Source: Linepithema humile
Lineage: Eukaryota > Arthropoda > Insecta > Hymenoptera > Formicidae
Direction: 5' to 3'
DNA: 64,000 nucleotides
Assembly: GCF_040581485.1 (NCBI RefSeq)
Contig: NC_090129.1
Location: forward strand, 30,780,764-30,844,763
Positions within the stretch are counted from its first letter, which is position 1, and each line of letters begins with the position of its first letter. The position numbers and the translations under genes are program-made. Of the stretch, positions 52,601-61,590 are shown piece by piece. The notes under the pieces were generated by a model that was not told the DNA's origin, did not search any database, and was given only the letters and a program-made list of their open reading frames with translations.

Positions 52601-55600
52601 TAAAGACAGAATCAACTGTGAGGAACAATCAATCAGTCAACAAAGTACAGCAAATTCCGCATTCGAGTACTGCGGCTTGGTTCGAGTCGGATAAGAAATA
52701 TCTCCCCGTTAAAATGAACGTCTTGATGGAATACCTAGGGAGGGCCGAGATTCGCTGAGATAGACAAATGGACCGGCAGGCCGGAGCTCTCCTCGCGAGA
52801 CCGATTCTGAATTCGCGTTGATAAAAATTCTGTCAGGTCGATTAACGATCGTACGTGCCAGTTGGACCGCTGCCATTTGTATCGCGGGGATATCTACTAC
52901 ATGTATGTTGGAAGTTAGTTCTCTAACGGCGTCGTAATGTCGTTAGATCTTCGCCAATCGCACACACCCGTTTCTTTAAGAAATACGTGGGAGGAAAACG
53001 AAGTGAAGGAAAAATAAAGTGCAGCCGACTAACGCAAGCGAAGGCATAATGGAATATAATTTTTTTCTAACTTTAATTGTTGAACGCAAAAAAAAAGTTT
53101 AAGAGTTGATGTTCCGTAATTGCGCAATTAATGAAAAATTCATGAAAATTTTTATATTATCAATTTATGTTAGATACTCAGACGATTATGTATTTAATGT
53201 GTTCTCACGCGATGTGTTTGTCAGAGCGTGAAAATTAATATCCCAACGGAGTCCGTTTATGCGTCGCGAGCATAAAACTGCTCTGATAGTTAATATTTAA
53301 TAATCACAAAAGTAACCGTGATGTCATATAAGCCATGCGGCAGTGGGCAGTCGTAAATATTATGGCTCTCTCTAAGTACCCTGAGCTCTTAAGCATTTTA
53401 TGGCTGATCTTTTTAATTAGCTTGATTGTCGCTAGAAAGTTCCGACGATGCACACTATTTGCTCTTATAAAACCAAGCGTTTATTAATGATTTAGTATTC
53501 AGTGAGTTGCGACGAATGATTACAGAAAAATATTTATTAAATTTTATGTGGAACACAAAAAAGATTAAAAAGATGGAAATATGCTAATTAATAATAGATG
53601 GGTAATTGAATTTTTCCCTCTTTTTCGTAAATAATCTGTCAGTCTTCTCGAGACCATCGTTAATGTGCCCTTTATAGCGAACACTTTAAAGTATATTTTC
53701 TCGGCGATACTTAAAAGATATAATTTCTCCTTCGTTCTGGAAACTTTACGCCCAGACAAAACGACGAGTAATTAATTACACGTTCTTTTCGTGCTTCCAG
53801 GCGATGGAGGCGGCGCCGGCGGAGATGGCGATCCTATCGTCGGCAGCACCAATTCCGAGAAGAAGTCAGGATATGAGACCAATCTGTATCTCTACAGTGT
53901 AAGTGTACAATGAGAGTCTGACTTTTAAATGCATTCATTTAAGTTAAGGAAATCGATGCAACTTTGCTGGAAAAGGGAAATTTCTTATTTTATTGTGAGA
54001 GAAGGATGTAATTTAATTTACTAACTTTTAACGCCATTGATCATTAATCATTTTCTTAGTATTTTTTTTTCTAAAATTATTATTGCGCAATATTCGTTTA
54101 TTTGCCAAATGTGATTATAAGGATTTTAATCCACGTAAAAAATTATGGCCACGAGTAAAATTATGGCCAGAAATTAATTATCATAAAAAGATCCCATTTT
54201 TGTTATAAAATTATAAAATTATATTTTTATACGCTTAAAGTTTTAAGCTTTTGAAATTTCTAGTTATCAGCTGCACGACGAGTGTTTCTTCATGATAATA
54301 TCTTTCGTGCGCTATAAGACTGCGAAAGAAATAATATGGGATTCCGCAGCGTAACCGCGGGCTAAGCATTCTCTTCTGAATTGTCGTTTCTCGAGAACGA
54401 TAGTTAAGCCGCGCACTCGGGGGTTAAGATTCTCCTTTCTTGTCCTCGTTCGCCTTCTTGGTGTTTTAACGAAGAACTCCGTTACTTTCCTAGCCGTAAG
54501 AGAGCGATCCGAGTTTCCGCCGGCCCAGTTTCCTTATCTGCGCGGCTCCGTTCAAAACTGCGAGCCATTATCGAGCTATGAATCTCGCGAAGGCGAGTAT
54601 TGTAAAATACTCGAATCCGATAATTCGCTTCACGGCGACTTTAACCCTTTCCGCACCCACGTCCCGTTTCTCTTTCCGCTCGATCGAACATTCTGCGATC
54701 GAAGATAAACTTGGGAGATCAAGTAATTTTTGACAACAAAATTTGATTCCATTGATTAAAAACAATTTTATTAATAGTTATATTGACTTCGAGAAAAGTG
54801 GATGGGTACAATTTTACAACGTGGTTTGGATCTCTATTTTTGCTACATGGAATAGCAGCTATCTATTTTTGTTTACTTTACAAAGCTATCAAATTTCATA
54901 AAAATCAAAAAGCGAGATTGGAAAGGAAAGAGTGAAAATTTGTGGATTTTATTCGTTATAGCGGAATTTGGACTGTAGATTTTTGATGAAAATCGATATA
55001 AACGCTTGTCAGCAAACAACACGACGCACAAAAATAAGAGAAAAAACTAAAGAGACGCATTATACGAAAAGATTACAGATAAGATGCGTTGCAATTTTCT
55101 AAAGTAGATCGTTATACATCAAGAAATCTTTCTAGCTTCGACAGCTTTTACATTCGATGCGAAGTAATCACATATTTACTTTAAATGCAAGCGAAATGCG
55201 CGACGTGAAAGGCAGTTGTTGCGAAATTAAATTGACAAACGCATAATGTTGTCGTAACGAGATTGCGGCGCGCGAACTTATACGTCTAACAATTTCCATA
55301 AAAGCGTCCCGATAGACAGAATCACGCGACACTTTTTCACAAAAGTTTGTCAATAAAATTGCAAATGAAGTTGTAACATCCCTTTCGGCATAATAAGAAG
55401 CTTTACACGGAAAAATATGAAGGCACAACGGGCGAGGATCAGGACGGAGCGGCTATAGAGTCAAGCGCGTGGCCTATGAGTGATAAGAGCTGATGATTGA
55501 TCGAACGAATGTTAAGTCGTAAAATCATTTGGAATCCCCTATTCAGTAGTAAAAGCCTGTGCGTGATCAGACTAGAAAAAAAAAAGCGTACACGGATAAA

Positions 55601-58600
55601 AATAGCAAACAAATACGTGATCGTCGATAAGTAGTAGAAGTCAATACGCGATCAGACAGTAACGGACTCGTGAATAGCAAAGCTATATTCTTTGGCATTC
55701 GAGATAAAATGTATAGAGTGTTATCTCTAAAAAAACAATTATTGTTTTTTTTACGTGCATAGCTTTTTGTAAAACATGCTGATGATAAAAATCGCCCTTG
55801 GAATAAAATATGATACTTTGCTCGCGAATCTCGTGATTACACGTGATCAACGGATCGATAAACTTTCGCAGGAGGAGATGGAGGATCGGCCGCGTATCTC
55901 GACGCTGCTCAACAGCTTGGCCAGCTATACTAACACCATCCCCGCCCCGACCGACCCGGACAGCAAGTCGGCTCCGGCCGCGGGGGGTGGAGCGCGGATG
56001 GGCACCCTCATAGGTGTCTACCTGCCGTGTATTCAGAATATCTTTGGCGTGATCCTCTTTATCCGGCTGACGTGGGTGGTTGGCACGGCTGGCGCTCTTC
56101 AGGGCTTCTTCATCGTGCTCTGCTGTTGTTGCGTTGTAAGAGATTTTATACGTTATAATTATCTAAGGTTTCAGCGTATTGCGTAAAAATATAAAAAAAA
56201 TAGAAATATGGGGTTTTTCAAATAAATATAATATCGTAAAAATTTGTAAAATACGAATCAAAATTTATAAATATTGGAAAGAGACGATACAAAGAGAACT
56301 GAATATTAGGAAGGAATTTTATTAGACTTTGAGTTGAGATTTTTTTGATAAAAATATCGAGACATCGTTTCCGAGTTATAAGCGGCTGAAAAGAGATAGC
56401 TTTCGAATCATTAATCTTTGGAAACGTAACCGAATTGTAAACAATTACTCTGCGCGCAGACAATGCTAACGGCGATCAGTATGAGTGCTATCGCTACCAA
56501 CGGCAAGGTGCCGGCCGGCGGTTCTTACTTCATGATATCGAGAAGCTTAGGCCCGGAATTCGGCGGCGCAGTGGGTATGCTGTTTTACACCGGCACCACT
56601 TTGGCCGCCGCGATGTACATCATCGGTGCCGTGGAGATCGTCCTCGTAAGTATTAATTAATAATGTTTCGTTAATGAGCCCTTAATCAATTAGTTGCGTC
56701 ATCCGAATGTATTCAATCCGAAATACAAATAAACATACAGCAGTTTTAATTGATTGACTTATCATATTTCGGATAATTATATAAAATGTAAACGAGATAT
56801 AATGTCATAATATAAATAACGTGATGTTAAAAACACAATTAACATGATGTTGAAAACACAATTAACGTGATGTTGAAAACACAATTAACGCGATGTTCAT
56901 TGTGAAATATTGTAACGGAAGACTTTTGCGAAGTCTTAGTAATTTGGAAGGAAACTCTCTTTTTTCGCGCAGACTTACATGGCGCCGTCACTCAGCATAT
57001 TTGGCGACTTCACGAAAGACGCCAACATTATGTACAATAACTTCCGAGTGTACGGCACGATCTTGCTAATGATAATGGGTACAATTGTCTTCGTGGGCGT
57101 GAAGTTTGTGAACAAGTTCGCCACGGTTGCGCTGGCCTGCGTCATTTTGTCCATCATTGCAGTCTACGTGGGACTCTTCGTGAACATCAATGGCAACGAA
57201 TCTCTGAAGTATTTAAACTATTTACATATTACTAACTTTCGTAATTTTGTGAATGCTATGTCGCAGTTATAATATGACGACGATAATATTAAATAATTAC
57301 GATTATCCCGAATAAATCGAAAAAAAGTTGAATAAATGAAAATCTGGACTTGTGCTTCAGATTGTGCGTGCTTGGTAGAAGGCTGTTAAAGGACCTCAAC
57401 GTCGCAACTGATTGCAATAAAAATGTTAGCGGTGTTTTACACCGGCTTTATTGCGGCAACAGCACGAGACAACAACAATGCGACCCGTATTACCTGCAGA
57501 ACAATCTAACCGTCATGAATGGCATTCGCGGTTTGGCCAGCGGCGTATTCCTAGGTAAGATTGCGATTTTTCCAATTATCGCGGAATGAAAAATACCAAC
57601 GAAACAAAAATACGAAATAAAAATCCGGAGTATTCTCTATTTTTCGTAGAGAACGTATGGGACAGCTACCAAGAGGAGGGTCAGTTAATCGTTTACGGAA
57701 GCGACCCGAAGGACATGGATGTTCTGTCGGGATCCAGCTTCAATCAGGTCCAAGTCGATCTCACCACGACTTTCACTATTCTCATCGGTATATTCTTCCC
57801 TTCCGTAACAGGCAAGTCGATCTTTCATTATGCAATGTTACAGTATATTTTTAGTACTTGCTTCAACAGTATATTTTTATCAATATTGCAATATTATTTT
57901 TTATTATGATAGATCTTATACTATTAATTAGCACAATACGATATTTTTACATAATACGTATATAATTACATAATATAATAATAATTACATTACTACTGAT
58001 AAAATATTATTTTAATTGATCAATGACATTAATCTATCTAGGCATCATGGCGGGCTCCAATCGATCCGGCGATCTGGCGGACGCTCAGAAATCCATCCCG
58101 ATCGGTACAATTTGCGCGATCCTGACCACCTCTACCGTCTACCTGTCCACCGTCTTACTCTTCGCCGGCACCGTTGACAACCTGCTACTACGCGACAAGT
58201 TTGGTCAGAGTATTGGCGGCAAGCTCGTGGTAGCGAACATGGCATGGCCGAATCAATGGGTGATTCTGATCGGTTCGTTTCTGTCCACCTTGGGCGCGGG
58301 CCTCCAATCGTTGACGGGAGCGCCGCGGCTGCTGCAAGCGATCGCCAGGGATGGCATCATTCCTTTCCTGAGCCCGTTTGCCACGAGTTCCAGCCGGGGC
58401 GAGCCCACCCGTGCCCTGGTGCTCACCGTGTTGATCTGCCAATGCGGCATCCTGCTCGGCAACGTGGACTACCTGGCGCCGCTGCTGTCCATGTTCTTCC
58501 TCATGTGCTACGGCTTCGTGAACCTCGCTTGCGCTCTGCAAACTCTGCTGCGCACGCCCAACTGGCGACCCCGCTTCAAGTACTATCACTGGAGCCTATC

Positions 58601-61590
58601 GTTTCTCGGCTTGGCGCTCTGCATCGCCATCATGTTCATGACTAGCTGGTACTACGCGCTGCTGGCGATGGGCATGGCCGGCTGTATCTACAAGTACATC
58701 GAGTACCGCGGCGCCGAGAAGGAATGGGGTGACGGTATTCGTGGTCTGGCGCTCTCCGCGGCCAGGTACTCGCTGCTCAGACTCGAGGAGGGCCCGCCGC
58801 ACACGAAGAACTGGCGTCCGCAGATCCTGATTCTCGCCAAGCTCACCGACGACCTGGTGCCCAAGTACCGCAAACTCTTCGCTTTCGCCAACCAGCTGAA
58901 GGCCGGTAAAGGTCTCACCATCAGCGTCAGCTGTATCTCCGGCGACTACACGCAGAACTCGGGCGAGGCGCTGGCAGCCAAGCAAAGTCTCAAGAAAACC
59001 GCGACGGAGGAGAAGGTGAAGGGTTTCGTGGATGTTCTCGTGGTGAGAAACATCGTCGACGGACTGAGCTCGCTGGTACAAACCACCGGGCTCGGCGGTC
59101 TGAAGCCAAACACGGTGATACTAGGCTGGCCGTACGGCTGGAGGCAATCCGAAGAGGAGAGAACCTGGCGAGTCTTCCTGCAGACTGTCAGGAGCGTCCA
59201 GGCTGCCAAGATGGCACTGCTGGTACCCAAAGGCATAAACTTCTTCCCGGATTCCAGCGAGAAGATAATCGGCAACATCGACGTCTGGTGGATCGTGCAC
59301 GACGGTGGCTTGCTGATGCTGCTGCCATTCCTGTTGAAGCAGCATCGCACTTGGAAGAACTGTAAGATGAGGATCTTCACAGTCGCGCAGATGGAGGACA
59401 ACTCGATACAGATGAAGAAAGACCTGAAGAAGTTTCTTTACGACCTGAGGATTGAGGCGGAGGTTGAAATCGTCGAAATGGTAATTTAATTTCGCAGTAA
59501 TTTGAACAAGCTGGACTCTGTAAAAAGTGAAATATTTTAATAGAGTGTTTGATTGAAATTATTTCGGTAAAATGAACATTACACGTCTTAATCTGTTCGC
59601 AGACGAATACCGACATCTCTGCGTACACGTACGAGCGTACCTTGATTATGGAACAGAGGAACCAGATGCTCCGTGAATTACAATTGAACAAGAAGCAATC
59701 ATTAGGAGTGGTGAGTGTTGAATATGGGGTGTAAAGGGAAAATACCTGCTTACGGTATTACATATACAAACGTATACTATTATCCTACATAACAACACGG
59801 TGACGGTGTTACTGATCGGTATGTGTCTGTTTGTTGCGTGCTCGTCACGGATAAAGGTGCAGTCATTGGTGGACTTCAACGAGGTACCCGCCGAGGAAAA
59901 ATTACCTCTGGTTTGTCAGAAAACCCTCGGAATTCCATGTATGCCTTTCTCCCATCATCGCTCCATTGCACCGATGATTTTATATTTCATACCCGTCTCC
60001 CACGATATCACATAACAGTCTCAGTTCTCCTCGACGATCATATGTATGAAAAATAATATCGTTAGGGAGGTAGAAACTGCCACGGGTTGCGAGTGAATTA
60101 ACATCTTACAAGTATGGCGAATTAAACCCTTAGAGATTGTTGTAAACTTTAATTTAAATTAAAGTATTATCTTGAAAATGAATAATTTGCAGAGAAAACA
60201 AACGTGTGATTGTTGTGGATTTTCATTTTAAACTAAAAGTATTATCTTGTAAGTTAAAAATTCGGAAAAACAAATTTGTGTTAGACTGTTGTGGTCTGTA
60301 ATTTAAACTACAAATATTATCTTAAAAATTTAAAATTTGGAAAAATAAATTTGTGAAATTGTTGTGGATTCTAATTTATTCAAGTTAAAAATATTATTTT
60401 GGGAATTTTTAATTTTCAAAAACAATTATACTGAAAGTAAATATAAAATTATACATTTATTGATCATTTCTTTGTGAATTCGAGTTTTTAACTTTTGGAA
60501 TTAGAAACGAAACTGAAAAACGTTTAAATATTCCTTTATTTTATTCAACGCCCGCAGCAGTTTGCTTCTTCCTATCCATCATGACATCAGGAATTGCCCG
60601 CGCCTCAGTTTCGGCTTCATTAGCACGATCGCTTACATAAATAGCACACTGACTTGGCGGTCATAGTGCTTTGACGCTAGATTATTAGTCGCCTCTCGAC
60701 TGACTGTCTTCTGCTATTCGGGATAGAATACTTGTCGCAAGCATTGCTCACTTGCATTTGCTGTGATACAGGTGCAGGCGATCGTAGATCATCATCACAA
60801 TGTGGACGCCAAAATACCGACGAAGGTGAGATTCCAGGAACCGGGTAATCAGAGCACAAACGTGACCGATGACACAAAGGAGAAGCTGATGCAGGATGGC
60901 GAATCGAACAATAAGGAGGACGCTGCCGAGGAGTCGAGCGAGAAAGAAGAAGTTAAGGAGAACAAAGAAGAAGAAGCGAAGCTGATCAGTGGTTCGCCCA
61001 AGGCGGAAAATAAAGAAAATGCGGAGAAGGAAGTGAAGGAGAACAACGTGCAGGAAAATAAGAGCCAAAGTCCGGAAGTTAAGAAACCCACAATTACACC
61101 GTGAGTATTGTAGTGAGATTTTTCGTATCTCGTCTTCAACGTCGAATATTTATTCACTAATGAACGATTGTGTAATAGCGACGAGGGTGACGTGAGGCGT
61201 ATGCACACCTCGTTGAAGTTGAACGAGGTGATTCGCAAAATGAGTAGCGAAGCACAGCTGGTTATTCTGAATCTTCCTGGACCACCGCGGGACACGAAGA
61301 TGGAGCGTGAATCTAATTGTATCCTTTGACGATGTCACAATTTTGGTTGAAAATTTAGTTTTTATCGTAAAATTTTATTATAAAAAATTATGAAAATGAA
61401 AAAAATATGACCAATTATATATAATTTGACAAATGAGGAATATAGAATTAAGAATTAATAAGTAAATTTGTTAAACTTCCTTGACTGTTGAAAACCAGAT
61501 ATGGAATTCCTCGAGGTGCTCACCGAAGGCTTGGAGAGGGTACTGATGGTGCGGGGTAGCGGACGCGAAGTGATCACCATCTACTCGTGA
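40099..61590 (+). CDS. kcc: K-Cl cotransporter (SLC12A4-7 family), whole coding span
   Basis: Electroneutral plasma-membrane symporter exporting K+ with Cl-, which lowers intracellular chloride and controls cell volume. Twelve coding exons join in consistent phase to 3321 nt, 1106 residues, a normal KCC length. Residue numbers are for this isoform. A cytoplasmic N-terminus (1-100) precedes twelve membrane helices. TM1 contains QNIFGVI, giving K+ ligands N113 and I114 and the Cl- backbone site G116-I118. TM3 has Y198. TM6 has PSVTG (P401, T404, G405). TM10 has Y561. The long TM5-TM6 extracellular loop carries four Cys (288, 304, 317, 326) and N-glycosylation sequons at N307, N319 and N334, as in KCCs rather than NKCCs. 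The SLC12 C-terminal domain ends EVITIYS. T1040 in MHTSLKLNEVI matches the second WNK-SPAK phosphosite of human KCC3. Ligand assignments rest on published KCC1 structures. Confidence 0.97.
44247..44278. repeat. Perfect 12-bp stem hairpin
   Basis: GATAATACTATC and its exact reverse complement GATAGTATTATC are separated by 8 nt. It is intronic, with no associated U-tract or gene. Confidence 0.8.
49599..49634. repeat. (CT)n microsatellite
   Basis: About 17 CT units. They create a Ser-Leu run in an open frame that otherwise lacks coding character. Confidence 0.95.
51133..51153. repeat. T21 homopolymer
   Basis: An uninterrupted T run in intron 1, seen directly. Confidence 0.9.
53801..53898 (+). 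CDS. kcc: kcc exon 2, first shared exon
   Basis: The GTGCTTCCAG acceptor is followed by GC, which completes the Gly codon started by either first exon. The exon encodes a Gly-rich linker (DGGGAGGDGDPIVG) and then EKKSGYETNLYLYS, the conserved block (NLxLY) at the start of the KCC core. It ends in phase 0 at AGT|GTAAGT. Confidence 0.93.
53899..55871. other. kcc intron 2
   Basis: AT-rich, 1973 nt, with no gene recognised. The open frame running into exon 3 from 55776 is read-through of intron sequence. A CpG-richer patch lies at about 54280-54680. Confidence 0.85.
55872..56135 (+). CDS. kcc: kcc exon 3 (residues 58-145, TM1 and start of TM2)
   Basis: The acceptor TTTCGCAG precedes EEMEDRPRISTLLNSLASYT, the conserved cytoplasmic block before TM1 in KCCs. 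The exon then encodes TM1 with the K+ and Cl- site sequence YLPCIQNIFGVILFIRL and the first part of TM2 ending in a four-Cys run (LCCCCV). Donor GTT|GTAAGA, phase 0, 88 codons. Confidence 0.96.
56460..56645 (+). CDS. kcc: kcc exon 4 (residues 146-207, TM2-TM3)
   Basis: GCGCGCAG|ACA opens TMLTAISMSAIATNG, a signature shared by cation-chloride cotransporters. SYFMISRSLGPEFGGAVG follows, then TM3 with AMYIIGAVEI, whose Tyr198 corresponds to the K+-coordinating Tyr216 of human KCC1. Donor CTC|GTAAGT, phase 0, 62 codons. Confidence 0.97.
56818..56895. repeat. 23-bp minisatellite in intron 4
   Basis: Just over three near-identical units of AACGTGATGTTGAAAACACA plus ATT lie in tandem in the intron between exons 4 and 5. 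They are seen directly and are non-coding. Confidence 0.9.
56973..57208 (+). CDS. kcc: kcc exon 5 (residues 208-286, TM4-TM5)
   Basis: The acceptor CGCGCAG precedes TYMAPSLSIFGDFTKD. Two hydrophobic helices follow (VYGTILLMIMGTIVFVGVKFV and ATVALACVILSIIAVYVGLF). The donor CTGAA|GTATTT is weak, but phase 2 is required to continue as KLCVLGRR in exon 6 and no other donor keeps frame. Confidence 0.94.
57361..57554 (+). CDS. kcc: kcc exon 6 (residues 286-351, TM5-TM6 extracellular loop)
   Basis: Encodes most of the large extracellular loop that distinguishes KCCs. It has Cys 288, 304, 317 and 326 and the sequons NVS, NST and NLT, and includes CDPYYLQNNLT, close to the vertebrate CDPYF block. 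Acceptor GTGCTTCAG, donor CTAG|GTAAGA, phase 1. Known KCC structures have two disulfides from four loop cysteines, consistent with the count here. Confidence 0.94.
57650..57811 (+). CDS. kcc: kcc exon 7 (residues 351-405, loop end and TM6), GC donor
   Basis: Encodes ENVWDSYQEEGQ and then TM6 (TTTFTILIGIFFPSVTG), with P401 and T404 for K+ and G405 for Cl-. The exon must end ACAG|GCAAGT, a GC donor, because exon 8 starts with GC and completes Gly405 to give FFPSVTGIMAGSNRSGD, a strictly conserved KCC segment. A GT at 57816 would break the frame. Confidence 0.94.
58042..59480 (+). CDS. kcc: kcc exon 8 (residues 405-884, TM6-TM12 and C-terminal domain)
   Basis: A single 1439-nt exon encodes IMAGSNRSGDLADAQKSIPIG, the remaining helices (TM7-TM12) including MFFLMCYGFVNL with Tyr561 in TM10, and most of the SLC12 cytoplasmic domain. 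Conserved stretches include NWRPQILIL, GLGGLKPNTVILGWPYGW and IDVWWIVHDGGLLMLLPFLL. The block is GC-richer than flanking introns, as expected for coding DNA. Donor ATG|GTAATT, phase 0. Antisense open frames are shadows. Confidence 0.98.
59603..59710 (+). CDS. kcc: kcc exon 9 (residues 885-920)
   Basis: Acceptor GTTCGCAG. Encodes TNTDISAYTYERTLIMEQRN, strongly conserved in KCCs, followed by QMLRELQLNKKQSLGV. It ends GTG|GTGAGT in phase 0. Two alternative continuations are possible downstream, at 59857 and 60772, each beginning with GTGCAG. Confidence 0.96.
59857..59910 (+). CDS. kcc: kcc candidate alternative exon 9a
   Basis: After an ATAAAG acceptor-like site the sequence reads VQSLVDFNEVPAEEKLPL in the frame set by exon 9. 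It resembles the start of exon 10 (VQAIVDHHHNVDAKIPTK) at five of eighteen positions, including VQxxVD. Ending at CTG|GTTTGT gives 54 nt in phase 0, so it could be mutually exclusive with exon 10 or inserted before it. An earlier exit at GAG|GTACCC (59883) would also keep phase. Without splicing the frame stops at 60013-60015, and AATAAA at 60344 could serve a short terminal form. The splice sites are weaker than those of constitutive exons. Confidence 0.5.
60135..60425. repeat. Four diverged tandem units of about 75 bp in intron 9
   Basis: Units start near 60135, 60208, 60284 and 60357 with ATTGTTGTGGAT-like words. They continue with AATTTAAACTA(A/C)AA, TATTATCTT and GGAAAAACAAATTTGTG. This is a diverged minisatellite between candidate exon 9a and exon 10. 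Confidence 0.8.
60772..61100 (+). CDS. kcc: kcc exon 10 (residues 921-1030, acidic regulatory tail)
   Basis: Acceptor GTGATACAG. Encodes VQAIVDHHHNVDAKIPTKVRF, then a low-complexity Glu/Lys/Asn-rich stretch (KEEVKENKEEEAK, KENAEKEVKENN). It has no hydrophobic segment and is probably disordered and cytoplasmic. In vertebrate KCCs the equivalent variable region carries the first WNK-SPAK threonine, and I see no clear counterpart here. Donor ACACC|GTGAGT, phase 2. Confidence 0.92.
61179..61318 (+). CDS. kcc: kcc exon 11 (residues 1030-1077, conserved phosphosite)
   Basis: Acceptor TGTAATAG. Encodes DEGDVRRMHTSLKLNEVI, where T1040 aligns with human KCC3 T1048, a WNK-SPAK target whose phosphorylation inhibits transport in vertebrates. 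AQLVILNLPGPPR follows. Donor AATT|GTATCC, phase 1. Confidence 0.96.
61499..61590 (+). CDS. kcc: kcc exon 12, last coding exon
   Basis: Acceptor AAACCAG. AT completes a Tyr codon, then MEFLEVLTEGLERVLMVRG and REVITIYS, the invariant end of KCC proteins, then TGA at 61588-61590. Confidence 0.98.

Larger units (their letters stand above)
40172..53800. other. kcc intron 1, 13.6 kb
   Basis: No nested gene is recognised on either strand. The AT-rich background has CpG-richer islands near 42190-42720, 44690-44960, 45840-46080, 49020-49600 and 50290-50990. Microsatellites, T-runs and a small hairpin are listed separately. The length suggests a regulatory intron, but no specific enhancer can be named from sequence alone. 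Confidence 0.75.

Noticed and set aside
55776..55871. ATG upstream of kcc exon 3 in the same frame
   Set aside because: This is intron sequence read through the TTTCGCAG acceptor. Composition is AT-rich and exon 2 provides the conserved NLYLY block.
58188..59401. Antisense open frames across exon 8
   Set aside because: Shadows of a GC-rich coding exon on the other strand.
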